A stretch of 64,000 nucleotides of DNA from Solimonas sp047605265. Its GTDB lineage: Bacteria > Pseudomonadota > Gammaproteobacteria > Nevskiales > Nevskiaceae. This document shows, in pieces, positions 51,597 through 59,948 of this stretch. Within the stretch, counting starts at the first letter, position 1, and each line of letters begins with the position of its first letter. Position numbers and translations under genes: made by a program. Under the pieces are notes generated by a model, which was not told the origin of the DNA, made no database searches, and saw only the letters and a program-made list of their open reading frames with translations. Where the stretch lies: positions 46,716 to 110,715 of the forward strand of contig JASGFY010000002.1 in the NCBI GenBank assembly GCA_047605265.1, given 5' to 3'.

Positions 51597-53009
51597 GTGG
51601 ATCGAAGATCGAGCGCAAAAAACCAATCAAGTCGATGGATTCATTCAATCAATGAAAGCCGGCGGCCGGCCTATGTCGCGATCGCCGACACCATCGCCGA
51701 CGACATCCAGTCCGGCCACCTGACGGCCAACCAGCGCCTGCCGACGCTGCGCCAGCTCGCACAGGATTTGCAGCTGAACTTCACGACCGTCGCGCGCGGC
51801 TATGCCGAGGCGCAGCGCCGCGGCCTGATCGACGCGCGGCCCGGCCGCGGCACGGTGGTGCGCGAGATGGTCGCCGGCGGTCCGGTGCGGCGCCCGGTGG
51901 CGCCCGGCAACCTGATCGACATGACGATGAACATGCCGCCGGAGCCGCGGGATCCGGCGCTGCTGGCGCGCTTCGCCGAAGGCTACGCCAGCCTCGGTGC
52001 GCAGGACCCGTACGCGCTGCTGCGCTATCAGGAGTTCGGCGGCACGCACGAGGACCGCGAGGCCGGCGCGCGGTGGCTGAACCTGCCCGGCGTCGGCGGC
52101 CAGCGCGTGCTGGTCTGCCCCGGCGTGCAGTCGGCGCTGCTGGCGCTGTTCACGGTGCTGGCGCGGCCGGGCGATGCGATCGCCTGCGAGGCCGTGACCT
52201 ATCCCGGCATCAAGGGTCTCGCCGCGCAACTCGGTGTTCGTCTGGTCGGCTTGCCGGCCGACGAGCAGGGGCTGATTCCGGACGCGTTCGGCGCGCTGTG
52301 CGCGGCCGATCTGCCGAAGGCGCTGTACGTCAATCCGACGCTGCTCAATCCGACCACCGCGACGCTGCCGCTGGCGCGCCGCGAGGCGATCGCCGAGATC
52401 GCGCGCCGCTACGGCGTGCCGGTCATCGAGGACGACGCCTACGCGCGCCTGCCGACGCAGCCGCTGCCGGCGCTCGCGACGCTGGCGCCGGAGTTGACGT
52501 TCTATGTCACCGGCTTCTCGAAATGCCTGGGCGCCGGCCTGCGCGTCGCCTATCTGACGACGCCGAACGTGCGCTACACCGCGCGCCTGTCCGCCGTGCT
52601 GCGCACGACTTCGGTGATGGCCTCGCCAGTCCTCAGCGCGCTGGCGACGCGCTGGATCGGCGACGGCACCGCCGAGCTGGCGGCACTCGCCGTGCGCGCC
52701 GAATCGCGCGCGCGCCAGCGCCTCGCCGCGAGTATCCTGCGCCGCGCCGAGTACGTGACCGATGCCGATGCGTTCCACCTGTGGCTGAAGCCGCCGCCGC
52801 CGTGGACGCGCATCGAATTCGCCACGCATCTGCGTGCGCACGGCGTCGGCGTCGTGGTGTCGGATACGTTCACCGTCAGCGGTCCGGCGCCGGAAGCGGT
52901 GCGCATCTGTCTCGGTGGCGCGGCGAGCCGCGCCGAATGCGGCCACAGCCTCGAAATGATCGAGGATGCGATCGAGCAGCTGCCCGCGCTGGCCTCGCGC
53001 GTCATGTAG
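51597..53009 (+). CDS. MocR-type GntR regulator with aminotransferase-like domain
   Basis: PLP-dependent transcription factor of about 470 residues. The GntR winged helix (YVAIADTIADDIQSGHLTANQRLPTLRQLAQDLQLNFTTVARGYAEA) is joined to a fold-type I aminotransferase domain. The PLP lysine lies in VTGFSKCLGAGLRVAYL, the pyridine-binding Asp in VIEDDAYARL, and the usual YVNPTLLNPT block is present. The GTG at 51597 gives the normal family length; ATG 51552/51555 are alternatives but overlap a possible -10 (TATGAT). It is divergent from the nitrilase cluster, which it may control. Confidence 0.88.
   Translation: MDRRSSAKNQSSRWIHSINESRRPAYVAIADTIADDIQSGHLTANQRLPTLRQLAQDLQLNFTTVARGYAEAQRRGLIDARPGRGTVVREMVAGGPVRRPVAPGNLIDMTMNMPPEPRDPALLARFAEGYASLGAQDPYALLRYQEFGGTHEDREAGARWLNLPGVGGQRVLVCPGVQSALLALFTVLARPGDAIACEAVTYPGIKGLAAQLGVRLVGLPADEQGLIPDAFGALCAADLPKALYVNPTLLNPTTATLPLARREAIAEIARRYGVPVIEDDAYARLPTQPLPALATLAPELTFYVTGFSKCLGAGLRVAYLTTPNVRYTARLSAVLRTTSVMASPVLSALATRWIGDGTAELAALAVRAESRARQRLAASILRRAEYVTDADAFHLWLKPPPPWTRIEFATHLRAHGVGVVVSDTFTVSGPAPEAVRICLGGAASRAECGHSLEMIEDAIEQLPALASRVM
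51624..51654 (+). promoter_or_regulatory. CAATCAA direct repeats at the 5' end of the mocR gene
   Basis: CAATCAA at 51624-51630 and CAATCAATG at 51646-51654, 22 bp (two helical turns) apart, with a third CAATCAATG at 51442-51450. MocR regulators often bind spaced direct repeats. The repeats fall within or just after the predicted start, so they would be coding if GTG 51597 is used. Confidence 0.35.
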
Positions 53010-53030
53010 AGAAAAAACAGGGAGGATTCC

Positions 53031-53264
53031 GTGACGATTCGCGTGCAGCAGGACGAAGGCATGCCGCGCAGGATCGGCCTGCTGGCGACGATCGGCAGCG
53101 TGCTGATGGCGATGTTCGGTGTGCAGAGCCGAAAGGCGCGCGAGCGCGACTTCTCGCGCGGCAGTCCGGCCCTGTTCATCGCCATCGGCATCTCGATGAC
53201 GATCGTCTTCATCGTCGTGCTGGTGACAATCGTGCGCCTGCTGCTGCGCAGCGCGGGGATGTGA
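53031..53264 (+). CDS. DUF2970 family small membrane protein
   Basis: Protein of 77 residues: a short soluble N-terminus with the GLLATIGSVLMAMFGVQSRKARERDF motif of DUF2970, then one C-terminal transmembrane helix (ALFIAIGISMTIVFIVVLVTIVRLLL). GTG start with a strong GGGAGG ribosome site. DUF2970 proteins are often encoded near respiratory cytochrome genes, as here, but have no assigned role. It is followed directly by the two cytochrome c genes. Confidence 0.85.
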   Translation: MTIRVQQDEGMPRRIGLLATIGSVLMAMFGVQSRKARERDFSRGSPALFIAIGISMTIVFIVVLVTIVRLLLRSAGM

Positions 53265-53266
53265 CG

Positions 53267-54004
53267 ATGCGCATCGCTATGTTGGCGGCCGCACTGCTGT
53301 CCGTCACCCCGGCTTTCGCCGCGGACGACGCCCCGGCCGGCGGTGGCCCGCACGCCGCGCCGGCTGAAGCCTTCGCGCTCGATTCGATCCACCAGCGCGT
53401 GCTGCCGTGCATGGCCTGCCACGGCCGGTCAGGTCGCGCAACGAACGACGGCTACTACCCGCGCATCGCCGGCAAGCCGGCCGGCTATCTGTACAACCAG
53501 CTGCTGAACTTCCGCGAGGGGCGGCGCAACTACGCGATGATGACCTACATGGTCGAGCGGCAGGACGACGCCTACCTGTTCGAGATGGCGGCGTTCTTCT
53601 CGGCGCAGCACCTGCCGTATCCGCCGCCGCAGGCGCCGGAGGTCGGCGCCGACGTGCTCGAGCGCGGCCGCCGGCTCGTCACGCAGGGCGACGCGGCGCA
53701 GCGCATTCCCGCCTGCCAGGCCTGCCACGGCGAGCGCCTGACCGGCGCGCTGCCGGCGACGCCCGGCCTGCTCGGCCTGTCGCACGATTACCTGATGGCG
53801 CAGCTCGGCGCCTGGCGCGAAGGCAATCGGCACGCGCACGCGCCGGACTGCATGGCGACCGTCGCGCAGCGCCTGACGCCGGCCGATCTCTACGCCGCCG
53901 CCGCGTGGCTGGCGACGCAGCCGGTGCCGGCCGACGCCGCGCCGTCGGCGCCGCTCGCGCATCTGCCGCTGGCCTGCGGCAGCGCGCCGGAGCCGGTGCC
54001 ATGA
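53267..54004 (+). CDS. Diheme cytochrome c (c4-like)
   Basis: Exported electron carrier of 245 residues. A signal peptide (MRIAMLAAALLSVTPAFA) is followed by two cytochrome c domains with heme motifs CMACH (about residue 48) and CQACH (about 151), each followed by a likely Met ligand. The tandem layout matches cytochrome c4. It starts 2 bp after the DUF2970 gene and overlaps the triheme cytochrome gene (ATGA). It probably passes electrons between the partner protein and a terminal oxidase. Confidence 0.9.
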   Translation: MRIAMLAAALLSVTPAFAADDAPAGGGPHAAPAEAFALDSIHQRVLPCMACHGRSGRATNDGYYPRIAGKPAGYLYNQLLNFREGRRNYAMMTYMVERQDDAYLFEMAAFFSAQHLPYPPPQAPEVGADVLERGRRLVTQGDAAQRIPACQACHGERLTGALPATPGLLGLSHDYLMAQLGAWREGNRHAHAPDCMATVAQRLTPADLYAAAAWLATQPVPADAAPSAPLAHLPLACGSAPEPVP

Positions 54005-55311
54005 AGCGCGCGACGAAGGGTTTTCTGCTGGCCGGCGCGGCGCTGGTCGTGGTGCTCGTGGCGGCGCTCGCCTATGTGGCGACGCGCGACCGCGAGCAGG
54101 GTGAGGCGCCGCAGATCGCCGGCGCGACAGATGCCGGCGGCCCCGTCGAGCGCGGCCGCCGTCTGGTCGCGCTCGGCGACTGCCGCGCCTGCCACACGGC
54201 GCGCGGCGGCGCGGCGTACGCCGGCGGCCGCGCGATCCCGACGCCGTTCGGCACGTTCTACGCGCCGAATATCACGTCCGACGAAGAGACCGGCATCGGC
54301 CGCTGGAGCGCCGACGACTTCTGGCGCGCGGTCCACGACGGCAGAAGCCGCGACGGCACGCTGCTTTATCCGACGTTCCCGTACACCAACTTCACCCGGC
54401 TCAGCCGCGCCGACGCGGACGCGATGTTCGCCTACCTGCGCGCGCAGCCGGCCGTGCGGCAGGCCAATCGCGCGCACGAGCTGAAGTTCCCGTATAACCA
54501 TCGCGTGCTGCTCGCCGGCTGGCGCTTGCTGTTCTTCCGGCCCGGCGTCTACGAAAGCGACGCAACGCACGACGCGACGTGGAATCGCGGCGCCTATCTC
54601 GTGCAGGGGCTCGGCCACTGCAGCGCCTGCCACGAGGCGCGCAACGCGCTCGGCGCGATCCAGTCGCAGGACAATCCGTCCGGCGGCCTCGTGCTGAACT
54701 GGTACGCGCCGGCGCTGAGCGCGAAAGCCGAAGCCGGCGTGCAGGACTGGAGCGAGGACGAAATCGTCAGCCTGTTCGCGACCGGCGCGTCGCCGCGCGG
54801 CTCGGCCATGGGACCGATGGCCGAGGTCGTCTACGAGAGCCTGCAGCACGCCGATCCGGCCGACCTGCGCGCGATGGCGGTCTATCTGAAGTCGCTGCGC
54901 GATACCGGCAGGCCCTCCGCGGCCGGCTTCCAGGACGTGCCGGCGAAGGCGGTCGAAGCGATGCGGCCGCGCGGCGAGAAGCTCTATCGCGAACACTGCG
55001 CGCAGTGCCACGGCGAGCAAGGCGAAGGCCGCGCGCCGGCGGCGCCGGCGCTGGCCGGCAATCGCGCCGTGCTGATGAGCTCGGCGGTCGACCCGATCCG
55101 CATCGTGCTGTTCGGCGGCTACCCTCCTTCGACCGGCGGGCCCTCGACCGCCGGCAATCCGCGACCGTTCGGCATGCCGCCGTTCGCGCCGACGCTGAGC
55201 GACGAGCAGGTCGCCGAAGTGTTGACCTACGTGCGCACGTCCTGGGGCAACGACGCACGGCCGGTGGCCGGCGTCGAGGTTCGCGACAACCACGGCGGCC
55301 CGCTGTGGTGA
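54001..55311 (+). CDS. Triheme cytochrome c, alcohol-dehydrogenase-subunit type
   Basis: Membrane-anchored periplasmic cytochrome of 436 residues. An N-terminal uncleaved helix (FLLAGAALVVVLVAALAYV) is followed by three class I cytochrome domains with CRACH, CSACH and CAQCH. The order and the TPFGTFYAPNITSDEETGIGRWS block match the triheme subunit of membrane dehydrogenases (alcohol, gluconate, aldehyde). No catalytic dehydrogenase gene is adjacent, so its donor must be encoded elsewhere or the pair works as an electron relay with the c4-like protein. A strong terminator follows. Confidence 0.9.
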   Translation: MKRATKGFLLAGAALVVVLVAALAYVATRDREQGEAPQIAGATDAGGPVERGRRLVALGDCRACHTARGGAAYAGGRAIPTPFGTFYAPNITSDEETGIGRWSADDFWRAVHDGRSRDGTLLYPTFPYTNFTRLSRADADAMFAYLRAQPAVRQANRAHELKFPYNHRVLLAGWRLLFFRPGVYESDATHDATWNRGAYLVQGLGHCSACHEARNALGAIQSQDNPSGGLVLNWYAPALSAKAEAGVQDWSEDEIVSLFATGASPRGSAMGPMAEVVYESLQHADPADLRAMAVYLKSLRDTGRPSAAGFQDVPAKAVEAMRPRGEKLYREHCAQCHGEQGEGRAPAAPALAGNRAVLMSSAVDPIRIVLFGGYPPSTGGPSTAGNPRPFGMPPFAPTLSDEQVAEVLTYVRTSWGNDARPVAGVEVRDNHGGPLW

Positions 55312-55337
55312 GCGGGGCGTAGCGCCCTGAAACGAAG

Positions 55338-55362
55338 ACGGCGGCCGCGGGGCCGCCGTTTT
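55338..55362 (+). terminator. Terminator of the cytochrome operon
   Basis: ACGGCGGCC (55338-55346), loop GCGG, GGCCGCCGT (55351-55359), then TTTT, 26 nt after the stop. Confidence 0.82.
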
Positions 55363-55372
55363 CCGTGGTGGC

Positions 55373-55729
55373 TCAGCTGCCGTCTTCGGACGGCGCGTCG
55401 TCGGCCGCAGCTTTCTTCGAGCCGCGCTTGCGCGCGTGAGCCTTGCGCGGGCGCGACGACGGCGCGGCGGCTGCGTCGTCGTGCTCGTCGACCTGCGGCT
55501 CGCCGTCCTCGTTGAGGTGCAGGCGCGACGCGAACTTCTTCCACGCCGGCGTCTTGCGCAGCACGTCGAAATTGCTACGCACGAACTGCGAGGCGTCGAA
55601 GCTGCTGGCCGCGCCGACCTTGTCGCGCAGGAAGGCGACGACGTCTTCCTGCAGGGCCGAGACGTCGGGCAGGCCGAGGAAGCGGCGCAGCTCTTCCGGA
55701 CGCACGTCGATTTCGATCTTGATCTGCAT
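55373..55729 (-). CDS. DUF6489-like hypothetical protein
   Basis: Protein of 118 residues. The N-terminal 70 residues (MQIKIEIDVRPEELRRFLGLPDVSALQEDVVAFLRDKVG) form a compact helical-looking domain recognisable as DUF6489. The C-terminal part is low-complexity and basic (SSRPRKAHARKRGSKKAAADD). The ELRRFLGLPDV segment resembles short regions of phasin or PHA-associated proteins, but no function is known. ATG 55729 lies 2 bp after the MAPEG stop, so the two are probably co-transcribed. Confidence 0.75.
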   Translation of the reverse strand: MQIKIEIDVRPEELRRFLGLPDVSALQEDVVAFLRDKVGAASSFDASQFVRSNFDVLRKTPAWKKFASRLHLNEDGEPQVDEHDDAAAAPSSRPRKAHARKRGSKKAAADDAPSEDGS

Positions 55730-55731
55730 CG

Positions 55732-56118
55732 TTACGCTCCGGGGGTTCGTGCGGCGACGACGAACAGGCCGATCACGCAGGCGAAGCCGTCGGCCCACAC
55801 CGTCGAGCGCAACGTCGCCTTGTCGGCGATGTAGCAGAGGCCGTAGAGCACGCGCAGCACGATGAAGGCGACGGCGAGCGCATCGGCCGTCGCGTTCGGC
55901 CCGGCGACAAGATGGGCGATGACGACCGCCGCGGCGAACGGGGGAAACGTTTCGAAGCCGTTGACCTGCGCCCAGTGCGCGCGTTTGCGCCAGCCGGTGG
56001 TCTGCTCGATGTACTCGCGCGGCGTGGCATTGTCGAAACGCCGGCTCGATTTCGCGGCGAGCGCGAACGGAAACGGCAGCAGGGCGGCAACCAGCACGCA
56101 CCACAAGGCGATCGTCAC
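55732..56118 (-). CDS. MAPEG family membrane protein
   Basis: Protein of 128 residues with four hydrophobic segments (IALWCVLVAALLPFPFAL, FETFPPFAAAVVIAHLV, ALAVAFIVLRVLYGLCY, WADGFACVIGLFVVAA). The RAHWAQVNGFETFPPFAAAVV block is the MAPEG signature. Eukaryotic members act in eicosanoid and glutathione metabolism; bacterial members are mostly uncharacterised. GTG 56118 follows a GGGGAA ribosome site. It precedes the DUF6489 gene by 2 bp. Confidence 0.87.
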   Translation of the reverse strand: MTIALWCVLVAALLPFPFALAAKSSRRFDNATPREYIEQTTGWRKRAHWAQVNGFETFPPFAAAVVIAHLVAGPNATADALAVAFIVLRVLYGLCYIADKATLRSTVWADGFACVIGLFVVAARTPGA

Positions 56119-56231
56119 GGCAATTCCCCTTTCGTTGTCGTGGCCGCAGCATAACAGCGGCCGCGCGGCCGGCGAGCGGCCACGGCAACACGCCCGGGGA
56201 GCGCAGCGGCAAAGCCGCCGCCGGCGAACGC

Positions 56232-56894
56232 TCAGACGCGGTACGCGCCGAACTTCATGACCCTGGCGACCTGCCGCATCAGGCCGCGCACCGGCGCAGG
56301 CAGCGACGCGCCGCCGGCCTGTTCGGCTTCGCGGCCGTGGCGTTCCTCGTCGCGGCGCATCGTTTCGAGAATCGCGCGGCCGCGTCGATCCTGCGCCGGC
56401 AGCTGTTCGAGATGCTCGGTCAGATGCTCGGCGACCTGACGCTCGGTCTCGTTGACGAAGCCGAGGCTCCACGCGTCGCCGCGCAGGCCGGCGAGCGCGC
56501 CGATCGCGAACGAGCCGGCGTACCACAGCGGCTGCAGCCTGCTCGGCGCGTCACCCAATTCGCTCAGCCGCTCCTCGCACCAGCGCAGGTGATCGTGCTC
56601 CTCGCGCGCCGCTTCGAGCAGATGTTCGCGGGTCTGCGGGTTGCGCGCGGTCAGCGCCTGGCCGTGGTACAGCGCCTGCGCGGCGATTTCGCCGGCGTGG
56701 TTGACGCGCATCAGGCCGGCGACGTGGCGGCGCTCGCTTTCGGCGAACGCGGCGTCGCGCTTCGCGCCGGCCGGATTCGCACGCCCGGCGCCGTGGCCCC
56801 GCTCGGCGAGCAACGCGAGACCGCGGCCGACGAAGGCGAGCAGGGGATCGGCAGGACGCAGTTCGCGCGCGGCGGGGGGCGTGTGTGGCTTCAT
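56232..56894 (-). CDS. coq7: Coq7, demethoxyubiquinone hydroxylase
   Basis: Di-iron monooxygenase of 220 residues performing the last hydroxylation of ubiquinone synthesis (C6 of 2-polyprenyl-3-methyl-6-methoxy-1,4-benzoquinol). The ligand motifs are visible: LMRVNHAGEIAAQALYHGQA, LEAAREEHDHLRWCEERL, FVNETERQVAEHL and RRDEERHGREA. This O2-dependent enzyme implies aerobic respiration. It is divergent from holA. Confidence 0.94.
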   Translation of the reverse strand: MKPHTPPAARELRPADPLLAFVGRGLALLAERGHGAGRANPAGAKRDAAFAESERRHVAGLMRVNHAGEIAAQALYHGQALTARNPQTREHLLEAAREEHDHLRWCEERLSELGDAPSRLQPLWYAGSFAIGALAGLRGDAWSLGFVNETERQVAEHLTEHLEQLPAQDRRGRAILETMRRDEERHGREAEQAGGASLPAPVRGLMRQVARVMKFGAYRV

Positions 56895-56976
56895 GCGGCC
56901 ATTTTAAGCGGTTCGAGCTTTATCGGCGGTGTCGTGGCCGCGGCGTCGCGGGGGGGCTCTGCCTTAGAATGGCCGG

Positions 56977-57999
56977 ATGCAACTCAAGCCCGCCCAGCTC
57001 GCTTCGCACCTCGCCAAGGGCCTCGCGCCGATCTACCTCGTCGCTGGCGAAGAACCGCTGCTGGTGCAGGAAGCGCTCGACGCGATCCGCGCCGCCGCGC
57101 GCCGGGCCGGCTACAGCGAGCGCGCGGTGTTCGACGCCGAACGCGGCTTCAGCTGGCAGCGCGTGCTCGAGGCCGGAGCCAGCCTCTCGCTGTTCGCGAC
57201 CCGGCGCATCGTCGAAGTGCGCATGGCGGTCGGCCCGGACGACGAAGGCCGCAAGACCCTGCAGGCGATCGCTGGGCAGCCGCCGCAGGACGTGCTGCTG
57301 ATCATCAGCTGCGGTGCCCTCGACAAGCGCCAGCGCGAAGCGCCGTGGGCCAAGGCGCTCGACGCGGCCGGTGCGATGCTCTACGTCTGGCCGGTCAGGA
57401 GCGAGGAATTCGTGCCCTGGCTGGACGCGCGCCTCGGGGCCGCCGGCGTGCAGGCCGAGAGCGAGGCGGTGAAGCTGCTCGCCGAGCGCACCGAGGGCAA
57501 CCTGCTCGCCGCCGCGCAGGACGTCGAGAAACTCAAGCTGCTGTTCCCGGACGAGCGCATCAGCGCGGAGATGCTGGCGCAGGCCGTCGCCGACAGCGCG
57601 CGCTTCGAGGCCTTCGACCTCAATGACCGCGTGCTCGACGGCGACGCCGAGGGCAGCGTGCGCAGCCTGCGGCGCCTGCGCGAGGAAGGCTACGCGCCGC
57701 TGGAGATTCTCGGCGCGCTGTCGTGGTCGTTGCGTTCTCTGGCGAAAGCGGCGATCCAGTACGCCAGGCTGCGCGATGCCGGCGCCGCCTGCGAGGCGGC
57801 CGGCATCTTCCGCGCGCAGCAGGCCCGGTATCTGCACGCCGTGCCGCGCGTGCGGCCGGCCGAGGCGCTCGGCTGGATGCAGCGCGCCGCGCGCGTCGAC
57901 CAGATGGTCAAGACCGGGCAGGAAGCGGCCGCCTGGGAAGAATTGCTAACATTGATCCTCGCCGCCAGTGGGGCGGCCCCGCGTCAGATTCGATCATGA
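56977..57999 (+). CDS. holA: HolA, DNA polymerase III delta subunit
   Basis: Clamp-loader subunit of 340 residues that opens the beta clamp. It starts MQLKPAQLASHLAKGLAPIYLVAGEEPLLVQEALDAIRAAAR, the typical N-terminal AAA-like domain without a functional Walker A. EGNLLAAAQDVEKLKLL and the collar domain (EGYAPLEILGALSWSLRSLAKA) follow. The stop overlaps proA (ATGA). It heads the holA-proA-nadD-rsfS-rlmH run; holA-nadD-rsfS-rlmH is a known conserved gammaproteobacterial set. Confidence 0.93.
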   Translation: MQLKPAQLASHLAKGLAPIYLVAGEEPLLVQEALDAIRAAARRAGYSERAVFDAERGFSWQRVLEAGASLSLFATRRIVEVRMAVGPDDEGRKTLQAIAGQPPQDVLLIISCGALDKRQREAPWAKALDAAGAMLYVWPVRSEEFVPWLDARLGAAGVQAESEAVKLLAERTEGNLLAAAQDVEKLKLLFPDERISAEMLAQAVADSARFEAFDLNDRVLDGDAEGSVRSLRRLREEGYAPLEILGALSWSLRSLAKAAIQYARLRDAGAACEAAGIFRAQQARYLHAVPRVRPAEALGWMQRAARVDQMVKTGQEAAAWEELLTLILAASGAAPRQIRS

Positions 58000-59285
58000 C
58001 AGCCGCTGCAAAGCCGGTCCGCGCCAGGACCGAGAACATCGCCGCCTACATGCGCGAGCGCGGCCGCAAGGCCCGCGGCGCATCGCGCCTGCTGGCCAGG
58101 GCCGACACCGGCACCAAGAACGCCGCGCTGTTCGCGCTCGCGCAGGATCTCCTCGACGAGGCCAGAAGCATTCTCGAAGCCAACGCGCAGGACATGCGCG
58201 AGGGCCGCAACAGCAAGCTCGACGCCGCGCTGCTCGACCGTCTCGAACTGAACCCGAAGCGCATCGAGGCGATGGCCGACGGCGTGCGCCAGATCGCCGC
58301 GCTGCCGGATCCGGTCGGCGAGATCAGCGACATGAAGTTGCGCCCGTCGGGCATCGAGGTCGGTCGCATGCGCGTGCCGCTCGGCGTGGTCGGCATCATC
58401 TACGAATCGCGGCCGAACGTGACGGCCGACGCCGCCGCGCTGTGCCTGAAGTCCGGCAACGCGGCGATCCTGCGCGGCGGCTCCGAGGCGCTGCACTCGA
58501 ATCTCGCGATCGCGCGCTGCATCGAGCGCGCGCTGATCGGCGCCGGCCTGCCGAAGGACGCCGTGCAGGTTCTCGACGTCACCGACCGCCGCGCCGTCGG
58601 CGAGATGGTGGCGATGCCGGAGTTCGTCGACGTCATCATTCCGCGCGGCGGCAAAGGCCTGGTCGCGGCGGTGTCGGAAGCGGCGCGCGTGCCGGTCATC
58701 AAGCACCTCGACGGCATCTGCCACGTCTACATCGACGCCGAGGCCGATCTCGAGAAGGCCGTTGCCGTCGCCGTCAACGCCAAGACGCAGCGCTACGGCA
58801 CCTGCAACACGATGGAGACGCTGCTGGTCGACGCGCCGATCGCCCCGCGCGTGCTGCCGACGCTCGCCGAGATTTACGGCGAGGCCGGCGTCGAGCTGCG
58901 CGGCTGCGAGCGCACGCGCAAGATCCTCGCCGACGCCAGGGAAGCGAGCGAGGAGGACTGGCGCACCGAATACCTGGCGCCGATCCTGTCGATCCGTGTC
59001 GTCGACGGCCTCGACGCCGCGATCGACCACATCACGACGTACAGCTCGCAGCACACCGACGCGATCGTCACCGAAAACCTGAGCAAGGCGCGCCGCTTCC
59101 TGCGCGAGGTCGATTCGAGCTCGGTTATGGTCAACGCCTCGACGCGCTTCGCCGACGGCTACGAGTACGGCCTCGGCGCCGAGATCGGCATCAGCACCGA
59201 CAAGTTCCACGCGCGCGGCCCGGTCGGCCTCGAGGGCCTGACCTCGGTGAAGTGGATCGTCATGGGCGACGGTTCGGTCCGCTGA
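57996..59285 (+). CDS. proA: ProA, glutamate-5-semialdehyde dehydrogenase (gamma-glutamyl phosphate reductase)
   Basis: Aldehyde-dehydrogenase-superfamily enzyme of 429 residues that reduces gamma-glutamyl phosphate with NADPH in proline synthesis. The N-terminus (NIAAYMRERGRKARGASRLLARADTGTKN), the GVVGIIYESRPNVTADAAALCLKSGNA block and catalytic Cys in QRYGTCNTMETLL are present. The start is ATG 57996, overlapping holA; nadD begins immediately after the stop with GTG. proB is not in the window. Confidence 0.95.
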   Translation: MTAAAKPVRARTENIAAYMRERGRKARGASRLLARADTGTKNAALFALAQDLLDEARSILEANAQDMREGRNSKLDAALLDRLELNPKRIEAMADGVRQIAALPDPVGEISDMKLRPSGIEVGRMRVPLGVVGIIYESRPNVTADAAALCLKSGNAAILRGGSEALHSNLAIARCIERALIGAGLPKDAVQVLDVTDRRAVGEMVAMPEFVDVIIPRGGKGLVAAVSEAARVPVIKHLDGICHVYIDAEADLEKAVAVAVNAKTQRYGTCNTMETLLVDAPIAPRVLPTLAEIYGEAGVELRGCERTRKILADAREASEEDWRTEYLAPILSIRVVDGLDAAIDHITTYSSQHTDAIVTENLSKARRFLREVDSSSVMVNASTRFADGYEYGLGAEIGISTDKFHARGPVGLEGLTSVKWIVMGDGSVR

Positions 59286-59948
59286 GTGAAGGCCATCGGC
59301 GTCTTCGGGGGCGCCTTCGCGCCGTTCCACAACGGCCATCTGCGCGTCGCCATCGAGGCGCGCGAGCGGCTCGATCTCACGCAAGTCCGGCTGATCCCGA
59401 CGGCGCACGCCGCGCACCGGCCGGATTCGCGCGTCTCGCCGCAGCGCCGCCTCGAATGGCTGCGCGCGGCGGTGCGCCGCGAGAAGGGGCTGGTGCCGGA
59501 CGATCGCGAGATTCTGCGCGACGGCGTTTCGTACACGGTCGACACGCTCGACGAGCTGCGCCGCGATTTCCCGCGCGCGGCGCTGCTGCTGCTGATGGGC
59601 GCCGACGCTTTCGAGCACTTCCATACCTGGAACCGCTGGCGGCGCATCGTCGAGCTCGCGCACGTCGCCGTCATCGCGCGGCCGGGCAGCGAATTGCGGC
59701 TCGGCGCCGAGACGCGCGACGTGCTCGAAGGCCGGCGCACGGATTCCGTGGTAGCGCTGCACGAGCAGACGGCGGGCCTGTGGCTGCCGCTCGAATTCCC
59801 GCCGCTCGACATTTCGGCGACGCGCATCCGCCGCCTGCTCGCGCAGCAGCGCTCGGTGCGCGGCCTGGTGCCGGATGCGATACTGAACACCATGACCGCC
59901 GCCGATATCGCGGCGTTGACACAGGACAACGATGCCACCAAACACTAA
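59286..59948 (+). CDS. nadD: NadD, nicotinate-mononucleotide adenylyltransferase
   Basis: Adenylyltransferase of 220 residues in NAD synthesis. The nucleotidyltransferase signature GGAFAPFHNGHL is at residues 7-18 and the C-terminal phosphate loop is DISATRIRRLL. The GTG start directly abuts the proA stop. The 3' end overlaps rsfS by 17 bp. Confidence 0.94.
   Translation: MKAIGVFGGAFAPFHNGHLRVAIEARERLDLTQVRLIPTAHAAHRPDSRVSPQRRLEWLRAAVRREKGLVPDDREILRDGVSYTVDTLDELRRDFPRAALLLLMGADAFEHFHTWNRWRRIVELAHVAVIARPGSELRLGAETRDVLEGRRTDSVVALHEQTAGLWLPLEFPPLDISATRIRRLLAQQRSVRGLVPDAILNTMTAADIAALTQDNDATKH

Noticed and set aside
52073..53266. Open frame joining part of the mocR region to the diheme cytochrome, suggesting a fusion
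   Set aside because: The upstream portion is an out-of-frame shadow of the MocR gene; the signal peptide begins at ATG 53267.
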